Notes under the pieces: generated by a model | The model's database searches: none | What the model saw: the letters and a program-made list of their open reading frames with translations, nothing else | Told to the model about the DNA's origin: nothing | NCBI GenBank assembly: GCA_963738305.1 | Contig: CAVTVU010000008.1 | Coordinates: forward strand, 1-48,052 | Direction of reading: 5' to 3' | DNA: 48,052 nucleotides | Source of the DNA: JBBRHQ01 sp963738305 | GTDB lineage: Bacteria; Actinomycetota; Thermoleophilia; Solirubrobacterales; 70-9 | Shown: positions 42,528 to 48,052 of the stretch, piece by piece | How positions within the stretch are numbered: position 1 is the first letter of the stretch | Layout: each line of letters opens with the position of its first letter | Position numbers and translations under genes: made by a program

Positions 42528-43007
42528 TTGACTCGCCAGTCCGTGATCACGCCCGAGGGGCTCGAAAAGCTGAAGGAAGAGATCGAGGAGCTTTCAACGA
42601 CAAAGCGCCTCGAGGTGGCCGAGAGGATCAAGGAGGCGCGCGAGTTCGGCGATATCGCCGAGAACGCCGAGTATGACGACGCCAAGAACGAGCAGGCGCT
42701 GCTCGAGGCCCGGATCGCCCAGCTCGAGGAGCGGCTGCGCCGCGCCACCGTGATCGACGAGAAGGGCCTCGGCACTGACGAGGTCAAGTTCGGCTCGATC
42801 GTCCACGTCAAGGACCAGAAGTCGGGCAACTCCCAGAAGTTCCAGATCGTCGGCTCGACCGAGGCCGACCCGGCCGAGCACAAGCTCTCCAACGAGTCGC
42901 CGATCGGCAAGGCGCTGATCGGGCACAAGCGCAACGACGTGGTCACCGTGGACGTGCCGCGGGGCCCGAAGAAGAAGCTGAAGATCACCAAGATCGAGGC
43001 CGCCTAG
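42528..43007 (+). CDS. greA: Transcription elongation factor GreA
   Basis: 159 residues from TTG 42528, with TAAGGAATG upstream. The N-terminal antiparallel coiled coil (residues 1-~75) carries the acidic tip in REFGDIAENAEYDDAKNEQA, which reaches into RNA polymerase to trigger cleavage of backtracked RNA. The C-terminal FKBP-like domain ends with SPIGKALIGHKRNDVVTVDV. Normal length. Confidence 0.96.
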   Translation: MTRQSVITPEGLEKLKEEIEELSTTKRLEVAERIKEAREFGDIAENAEYDDAKNEQALLEARIAQLEERLRRATVIDEKGLGTDEVKFGSIVHVKDQKSGNSQKFQIVGSTEADPAEHKLSNESPIGKALIGHKRNDVVTVDVPRGPKKKLKITKIEAA

Positions 43008-43086
43008 GTCTGGGACCCAACCACACCTAGGCTGCGTCGGCGCCCGCCGCTTGCGGCAGGCGCGCCGCCGTGGTCTCATTGCGGGC

Positions 43087-43497
43087 ATGCCATCGGAGGC
43101 CGACGAGACCGAGCTGGCGGAGGCCGAGCGCCGCGGCGACCCGTACCTGGTCTACCACAGCCCGGACGGGCGCCAGCGCGTCCTCTCGCTGCCCGACTCC
43201 TGGTCGGCGGTGACGATCGGGCGCAGCCTCTCGGCCGACGTCGTCCTCTCCTGGGACGAGGACGTCTCCCGCATCCACACCGAGCTGCGGCGCATGGGCG
43301 TGGAGTGGGTGCTGGTCGACGAGGGGCTCTCGCGCAACGGGAGCTTCGTCAACGGCGAGCGGGTCGAGGGCCGGCGGCTGCTCGACGACGGCGATGAGCT
43401 CCGCTTCGGCCAGACGCTGCTGCGCTACCGGGCGCCCTTTCAGGTCTCCGATCAGACCCGCGCGGCGACCGCCCCGGATCTCGGCCCCTCCGCCTGA
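43087..43497 (+). CDS. FHA-domain protein
   Basis: 136 residues from ATG 43087; an upstream extension reads as Arg-rich non-coding. The FHA core is TIGRSLSADVVLSWDEDVSRIHTEL, then SRNGSFVNGERVEG and LRFGQTLLRYR, holding the Gly-Arg, Ser-x-x-His and Asn-Gly residues that bind phosphothreonine. It probably docks to a kinase substrate; no kinase gene is nearby. The short tail is disordered. Confidence 0.9.
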   Translation: MPSEADETELAEAERRGDPYLVYHSPDGRQRVLSLPDSWSAVTIGRSLSADVVLSWDEDVSRIHTELRRMGVEWVLVDEGLSRNGSFVNGERVEGRRLLDDGDELRFGQTLLRYRAPFQVSDQTRAATAPDLGPSA

Positions 43498-43560
43498 GGT
43501 CGCGGCGCGAGTGGGGCACGGCGGTGGATAGGCTCGGCTGCTGATGAGCGAGCCGAGCGG

Positions 43561-45051
43561 ATGAGCGTGCCGAACGGACCCGAGCCGGGCGAGCGTGATG
43601 CCGCCGACCTGCTCGGCGAGCGCCGCCAGAAGCTCGAGCGCCTGCGGGAAGCCGGGATAGAGCCCTTCCCGCACGAGTTCTCCGATCGCGAGGAGATCGG
43701 TGAGGTGCGAGCGGCCCACCAGGGGCTTGCGGCCGGGATCGTGACCGATTCCCGCCACCGCGTCGCCGGCCGCCTGATCGCCCGGCGCGGCCATGGCAAG
43801 GCGGCCTTCCTCGACCTACGCGACGCCAGCGGCCAGATCCAGCTCCACGCCCGCGAGGACCTGCTGGGCCCGGAGGCCTTCGAGCTGCTCGTCCACCTCG
43901 ACCTCGGTGACATCGTCGGGGTCGAGGGGGAGGCGTTCGCCACCCGGCGGGGGGAGCTCTCGCTGGCGGTCGACCGCTGGCGGCTGCTGGCCAAGAGCCT
44001 GCGGCCACCGCCGGACAAGTTCCACGGGCTGGAGGACACCGAGACCCGCTACCGGCGCCGCGAGCTGGACCTGATCGCCAACGAGGAGACCCGGCGCGTG
44101 TTCTCGTTGCGTGCCGAGACGGTGCGGGAGGTGCGCCGCTGGCTCGACGACCACGGCTTCGTGGAGGTCGAGACGCCGGTGCTGCAGCCGCTCTACGGGG
44201 GCGCGCTGGCGCGGCCCTTCACCACCCATCACAACGCCCTCGACCGCGACCTCTACCTGCGGATCGCGACTGAGCTCTACCTGAAGCGCTGCGTGGTCGG
44301 CGGGCTCGACAAGGTCTACGAGCTGGGCCGCGACTTCCGCAACGAGGGGATTTCGCAGAAGCACAACCCCGAGTTCACGATGCTCGAGTGGTACGAGGCC
44401 TACGCCGACTACCTCAAGACTGCCCGCGACCTCGAGCTGTTGGTCGCCGAGGTGGCCGATCGTGTCCTCGGGACCACGGTGATCGAGCGCGATGGCGCCC
44501 AGATCGACCTGGCGCCCCCCTGGCGGCGGAAGACGATGCGCGAGGCGATCCGAGAGCGAACCGGGATCGACATCGCCGAGCACCCGACGCGCGAGGCCCT
44601 CGCCGAGGCGATGGGGAGCGAGCCCGACCCCGAGGAGGGCTGGGGCAAGCTGGTCGACGGCCTGCTCTCCAAGCGGGTCGAGCCCGAGTTGATCGAGCCG
44701 ACCTTCATCGTCGACTACCCCGTCGAGCTCTCACCCTTCGCCAAGGCCCACCGCTCCGAGGAGGGGCTGGTCGAACGCTGGGAGGCGTTCGTGGGAGGGA
44801 TGGAGATCGCGAACTCCTTCAGCGAGCTGAACGACCCCGACGAGCAGCGGCGCCGCTTCGAGATGCAGGCAGAAGAGATGCGCCGCGGCGACGAGGAGGC
44901 GCAGCCCTTCGACGAGGGGTTCATCGAGGCGCTCGAGCAGGGGATGCCGCCGACCGGCGGCGTCGGGCTCGGCATCGACCGGCTGGTCATGGTCCTGACC
45001 GGCGCCCCCAGCCTGCGCGAAGTCCTGCTCTTCCCTGCGATGCGAAGCTGA
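43561..45051 (+). CDS. lysS: Lysyl-tRNA synthetase, class II
   Basis: 496 residues from ATG 43561. An ATG at 43543 lies eight bases after TAGGCT (43529-43534) but reaches a stop after six codons, so a lost base near the start is possible. The N-terminal OB-fold binds the anticodon (VAGRLIARRGHGKAAFLDLR). Motif 2 is FRNEGISQKHNPEFTMLEWY and motif 3 GVGLGIDRLVMVLTG. It charges tRNA-Lys. The stop overlaps the next start by one base (TGATG). Confidence 0.96.
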   Translation: MSVPNGPEPGERDAADLLGERRQKLERLREAGIEPFPHEFSDREEIGEVRAAHQGLAAGIVTDSRHRVAGRLIARRGHGKAAFLDLRDASGQIQLHAREDLLGPEAFELLVHLDLGDIVGVEGEAFATRRGELSLAVDRWRLLAKSLRPPPDKFHGLEDTETRYRRRELDLIANEETRRVFSLRAETVREVRRWLDDHGFVEVETPVLQPLYGGALARPFTTHHNALDRDLYLRIATELYLKRCVVGGLDKVYELGRDFRNEGISQKHNPEFTMLEWYEAYADYLKTARDLELLVAEVADRVLGTTVIERDGAQIDLAPPWRRKTMREAIRERTGIDIAEHPTREALAEAMGSEPDPEEGWGKLVDGLLSKRVEPELIEPTFIVDYPVELSPFAKAHRSEEGLVERWEAFVGGMEIANSFSELNDPDEQRRRFEMQAEEMRRGDEEAQPFDEGFIEALEQGMPPTGGVGLGIDRLVMVLTGAPSLREVLLFPAMRS

Positions 45052-45836
45052 TGCCCTCTCCGCTGCCCCGCGACGAAGCGGGCAGCGGCGCGCCGCTGGT
45101 CCTGATCCACGCCGGGATCGCCGACCGAACCATGTACGCGGAGCATCTGCAGCCCCTGGCGGTGGCCGGTTACCGCGCCATCGCGATCGACCTCCCCGGC
45201 TTCGGCGAGGCGCCGTCCGGCACCGGCGGCAAGGGGGAGTGGGGCGCGGTGCTCGAGACACTGGACGCATTGGAATTGAAGAGGGTGGCGCTGGTCGGCT
45301 GCTCCTTCGGCGGGGCGGTGGCGATGCGGGTGGCGGCGGTTGCTCCCGAGCGGCTGACGGCCCTGGCGCTGTTCTCGGCGCCGCCCGCGGTGCTCGAACC
45401 CTCGCCGGCGCTGGCCGCCGCCTGGGAGGCCGAGGAGGCGGCGCTCGAACGAAACGACCTGGATGGGGCGGTCCGGGTGGTCCTCGATGCGTGGTTGCCC
45501 GACGCGACGGAGGGGCTGGGCAGGAGGGTGGAGCGGATGCAGCGCCGCGCTTTCACACTCCAGGCCGAGGGGCCGGAGGAAGAGGTTCCCGATTTCCTCG
45601 AGGAGCGCCCAAAGATGCTCGAGACGCTCCGGGTCCCAACCCTCGTCGCAGCCGGCGAGCACGACATGGTCGACTTCCGGCAGGGAGCGGAGACCCTCGC
45701 CGCGGCGATTCCCGGCTCGCGCCTGGAGGTGATTGAGGGCGCCGGCCACCTCGCGCCCCTCGAGCAACCCGAGGCCTTCCGCAATCTTCTCCTCGCCTTC
45801 CTGGCCGAGGCCCACTCGGGCCGAGCCTCAAGTTAG
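45051..45836 (+). CDS. Alpha/beta hydrolase
   Basis: 261 residues from ATG 45051; the longer frame upstream is the lysS shadow. Features: oxyanion region LIHAGIADRTMYAEH, LPGFGEAPSG, nucleophile Ser in GCSFGGAVAM, acid in AAGEHDMVDF, and His in GAGHLAPLEQP. A complete serine hydrolase triad, similar to small esterases and MhpC-like enzymes. Substrate unknown. Translationally coupled to lysS. Confidence 0.9.
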   Translation: MPSPLPRDEAGSGAPLVLIHAGIADRTMYAEHLQPLAVAGYRAIAIDLPGFGEAPSGTGGKGEWGAVLETLDALELKRVALVGCSFGGAVAMRVAAVAPERLTALALFSAPPAVLEPSPALAAAWEAEEAALERNDLDGAVRVVLDAWLPDATEGLGRRVERMQRRAFTLQAEGPEEEVPDFLEERPKMLETLRVPTLVAAGEHDMVDFRQGAETLAAAIPGSRLEVIEGAGHLAPLEQPEAFRNLLLAFLAEAHSGRASS

Positions 45837-45882
45837 GTCTGTATGGCAGCCGTTTCTTGAAGCTCGGCCCGGAGGGGCGGCG

Positions 45883-46524
45883 CTAGGACTGGATGAAGGG
45901 GGTCACCGCCTTCAGCACCTGCGGCTTGCTGAGGCTCGGGTCGAACGCGAGCGGCGCGGGCTCCTGGTTGTTCTGCAGGCGGATCGCCGCCGCGTGCCGG
46001 GCCTCGACCTGGACGATCGCGCCGGCCGCGCCCAGCACCGCCTTCGAGGAGATCCCGGGAGCGGCGCCGTTGTAGGCGGAAACGCCCGTGTCCTCGAATG
46101 TCTGGGCTAGCTTCAGGAAGCCGGCCGTGTCGTTGTAGGGGAACGTGAACTTCGGCTCGGCGACCGGCTTGCCGCCCAGCTGCTTGATCGACGCGGTCAG
46201 CGCCGCGACGTGCTGCTGCTCGTCGTCGGCCAGCAGGTCGATCAGGCTCTTCAGGTCCCCGCTTGCCTTAGCGCGCTTCTTCGCTTCCTCGTAGAAGGTC
46301 GACTCGAGGTACTCGAGCGTGAGCGCGAAGTTGAGGATGCCGACGTCGCCGCGGTCCGACATCGCCAGGGCCTGGCGGACGAAGGGACCGACCATGCTGA
46401 CGCCGTAAACGGCACCTGCGGCCAGAGCGCCCTTGAGGATCACCTCACTGCGGGAGAGGTCGCCGCTGTTGTCCGAGACGTGGACGTCGGCGAGCTCGGG
46501 ATGGGTCAGATTCTGATTGCTCAT
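45883..46524 (-). CDS. Ferritin-like domain protein
   Basis: 213 residues from ATG 46524, chosen over ATG 46530 because AAGGA then lies at a normal distance. A hydrophobic, Tat-like segment (SRSEVILKGALAAGAVYGVS) precedes a four-helix ferritin-like domain with candidate metal ligands in GILNFALTLEYLESTFY, DDEQQHVAALT, FEDTGVSAY and VEARHAAAI. It parallels the neighbouring protein at 46555 across the whole domain, so the pair are paralogs. Role unknown; a di-iron oxidase or stress function is possible. Confidence 0.85.
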   Translation of the reverse strand: MSNQNLTHPELADVHVSDNSGDLSRSEVILKGALAAGAVYGVSMVGPFVRQALAMSDRGDVGILNFALTLEYLESTFYEEAKKRAKASGDLKSLIDLLADDEQQHVAALTASIKQLGGKPVAEPKFTFPYNDTAGFLKLAQTFEDTGVSAYNGAAPGISSKAVLGAAGAIVQVEARHAAAIRLQNNQEPAPLAFDPSLSKPQVLKAVTPFIQS

Positions 46525-46554
46525 TTCCATTCCTTTCTTGTTGCTCGTCCGCGT

Positions 46555-47235
46555 CTAGCCGACGATGAACGGCTGGACCGACTTGAGGACGGTGTTGGCG
46601 TCTGCCGGCTTCGCGAACGCCCCGTCGGGGGTGATCGACTGGCCGAGCAGGGTGTTGAGGGCGGCCGCGTGCCGACCCTCGACGCTGTGAATCGCCAGTG
46701 CTGAAGCCAGCACCTGCGGGCTCTTGATGTTGGTTGCCTGTCCGAGGTAGGCGGCGGCTCCGAGATTCTCCACGGTGCCAGCCAACTTCAGGACCGACTG
46801 GGCGTTGTTGAGCGGAAACTTGGTCTTCGGCTGCGGCGCCGGCTTGCCGCCGAGCTGCTTAACAGCCGCTGTCAGCGCCGCGACGTGCTCCGCTTCCTCC
46901 GAGCCGAACTTCTTGATCGTCGCCAGGTCGGCGCCCTTGAACAGGCCGCTCTTGACGACGTCGGCGTAGAAGGCCGTCTCCAGGTACTCGAGGGTCAGCG
47001 CGTAGTTGAGGATCCCGATGTCGCCCTTGCCAAATTGCTCAGTGCCGGTCTTCCCCTGCGAAGTCGTCGCTGACGTCGTCTCGGCGGTCGTGTCGTCGCT
47101 GCTGCCGCACGCTGCCAGCAGCACCGAGAGGCTCGCCGCCCCACCGCCGCCGGCGAGGGCCATGAACTTGCGGCGCGAGACCGGGTCGCTGGTGGCGCGC
47201 TGCAGAGCTCGGCGCTCCTGCGTGGATTGGCTCAT
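46555..47235 (-). CDS. Tat-exported ferritin-like lipoprotein
   Basis: 226 residues from ATG 47235 (AAGGAGA upstream). The twin-arginine signal is SRRKFMALAGGGGAASLSVL and a lipobox LLAAC follows, so export through Tat and lipid anchoring are expected. After a Ser/Thr-rich linker, the ferritin-like domain has ligand-type residues in GILNYALTLEYLETAFY, SEEAEHVAALT, VENLGAAAY and VEGRHAAAL. Folding with metal before export would explain Tat use. It is 30 bases upstream of its paralog and divergent from tatA. Confidence 0.9.
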   Translation of the reverse strand: MSQSTQERRALQRATSDPVSRRKFMALAGGGGAASLSVLLAACGSSDDTTAETTSATTSQGKTGTEQFGKGDIGILNYALTLEYLETAFYADVVKSGLFKGADLATIKKFGSEEAEHVAALTAAVKQLGGKPAPQPKTKFPLNNAQSVLKLAGTVENLGAAAYLGQATNIKSPQVLASALAIHSVEGRHAAALNTLLGQSITPDGAFAKPADANTVLKSVQPFIVG

Positions 47236-47468
47236 TCTCGATTCTCCTTCCGCGCAGCGCCTCGAGGCGGAGCGCACCGTTTGCGAGGGCACGCCAAGGA
47301 GTTCGGCGTCCTTGCAGATGCACTACGGGGCCGACGAGGAAAGCGGATCAGTTGAGCTGACCACCGGGCAGGATTGATCCGATCGGCCCCCCGTCCGCGA
47401 TAGATCCGCTGACGCCGCGAACGGCGGCCGTTGAAGTGCTACCCGACCATCAAGCGATCGGAGGAGAA

Positions 47469-47642
47469 ATGATCCCCAACATCGGACCCATGGAGCTGGT
47501 TATCGTCGCCATCGTCGCCCTGATCGTCTTCGGGCCGAAGCGCGTCCCCGAGCTCGGGCGCTCGCTCGGAAACGGCTTCCGCGAGTTCAAGGGATCGATC
47601 AGCGGCGAGAACGAGGCAAGCGATGAGGTCGAGCGACCGTGA
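47469..47642 (+). CDS. tatA: Twin-arginine translocase subunit TatA
   Basis: 57 residues from ATG 47469 with GGAGGAGAA upstream. A membrane helix (MELVIVAIVALIVFG) is followed by the hinge FGPKRVPELGRSLG and an amphipathic helix (FREFKGSI), then a short acidic tail. TatA oligomers form the export path for folded proteins. It is next to a Tat substrate gene; no tatC or tatB is in the window. Its stop overlaps the GTG of the cupredoxin. Confidence 0.93.
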   Translation: MIPNIGPMELVIVAIVALIVFGPKRVPELGRSLGNGFREFKGSISGENEASDEVERP

Positions 47643-48019
47643 GGCTGCTCCGCCCGGCGACGACGCTGCTCGTGACCGCGCTGGCGATCGCCGCGGTCAC
47701 CCTCTCCGCGTGCGGTGGCAGTGGCGATTCCTCGGATTCGACGGCTGCCGCCGGATCGTCGAGCGGCGGAGCCGTTGTGACGATCAAGAGCTTCGCCTAC
47801 AAGCCTGCGAGCCTGACGGTCGCCAAGGGATCGATGGTCGAGTTCACCAACGAGGACTCGAGCAACCACACCGCGACCTCGCAGAGCACCGGCGCCTTCG
47901 ACACCGGGACGATCGGCCAGGGCCAGTCAAAACCGGTCACCCTGGAGAAGGCCGGCACCTTCGCCTACTTCTGCAGCTTCCACCCCTTCATGAAGGGGAC
48001 GATCACGGTCGAGGGCTGA
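47639..48019 (+). CDS. Cupredoxin-like lipoprotein
   Basis: 126 residues from GTG 47639. A lipoprotein signal ends with LSACGG; a Ser/Gly linker follows. The plastocyanin-like domain has VTIKSFAYKPASLTVAKG and type 1 copper ligands His in SSNHTATS, then Cys, His and Met in YFCSFHPFMKG. It should carry single electrons at the outer face of the membrane. It is translationally coupled to tatA and may serve the ferritin-like proteins next door, which is inference. Confidence 0.93.
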   Translation: MRLLRPATTLLVTALAIAAVTLSACGGSGDSSDSTAAAGSSSGGAVVTIKSFAYKPASLTVAKGSMVEFTNEDSSNHTATSQSTGAFDTGTIGQGQSKPVTLEKAGTFAYFCSFHPFMKGTITVEG

Positions 48020-48052
48020 GGCCGCCTCAGTCCCTCGGCAGCTCGGGAGCGC

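Overview
The window is GC-rich DNA packed with short intergenic gaps, GTG/TTG starts and many start codons that sit 6-9 bases behind a -10-like hexamer. The gene set (tilS-hpt-ftsH, a folP-folB-folK string, coaX, greA, lysS, Ad_Cy_reg-type adenylate cyclase, Tat-exported ferritin-like proteins, SnoaL and VOC small proteins, many actinobacterial-looking conserved hypotheticals) suggests a chromosomal segment of an actinobacterium, most likely class Thermoleophilia. That placement is inferred from protein style, not from a marker gene. I see no rRNA, tRNA, insertion sequence, prophage or CRISPR array.

Layout. 1-7.7 kb: a large secreted CARDB/zinc-peptidase-like protein (-), a membrane-anchored FKBP isomerase, a SnoaL-like protein, a coiled-coil membrane protein, a covalent-flavin oxidoreductase, a damaged VapBC-like toxin-antitoxin pair with a perfect operator palindrome, and a GNAT acetyltransferase (-). 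7.7-15.1 kb: a 3-hydroxyacyl-CoA dehydrogenase/crotonase fusion, a secreted beta-propeller protein, a sirtuin, a VOC protein, a SnoaL-HAD fusion and a LysR regulator. 15.3-20.1 kb: a four-gene minus-strand operon headed by a modular cell-wall protein (transglycosylase, split LytM-like domain, M15-like peptidase). 20.3-24.7 kb: two phasin-like coiled-coil proteins, a nucleoside phosphorylase-like protein, an epimerase, an acyltransferase and an M14-like peptidase. 24.9-28.9 kb: amt-glnK nitrogen module, an SCP2-like protein, then a consensus promoter, a structured leader with competing hairpins, and a MerR/Ad_Cy_reg/adenylate cyclase. 29.0-33.1 kb: tilS-hpt-ftsH. 33.3-38.5 kb: cupin and GGDEF genes (-), then amine oxidase-SnoaL-folP-folB-folK. 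38.6-45.8 kb: GST and a small membrane protein (-), coaX-dus-hydrolase, greA, FHA, lysS-hydrolase. 45.9-48 kb: two ferritin-like proteins (-) divergent from tatA-cupredoxin, which reads as a Tat-linked redox island.

Three things stand out. First, a 45-bp dyad-symmetric element occurs twice (before the M14-like gene and before tilS). Second, the 27.5-27.7 kb leader has a near-consensus promoter and mutually exclusive hairpins ahead of a cyclase and matches no RNA family I recognise. Third, at least seven genes are broken by a single base, six of them by one missing base. This argues for indel errors in the assembly, or unusual gene decay, and affects how these genes should be read.
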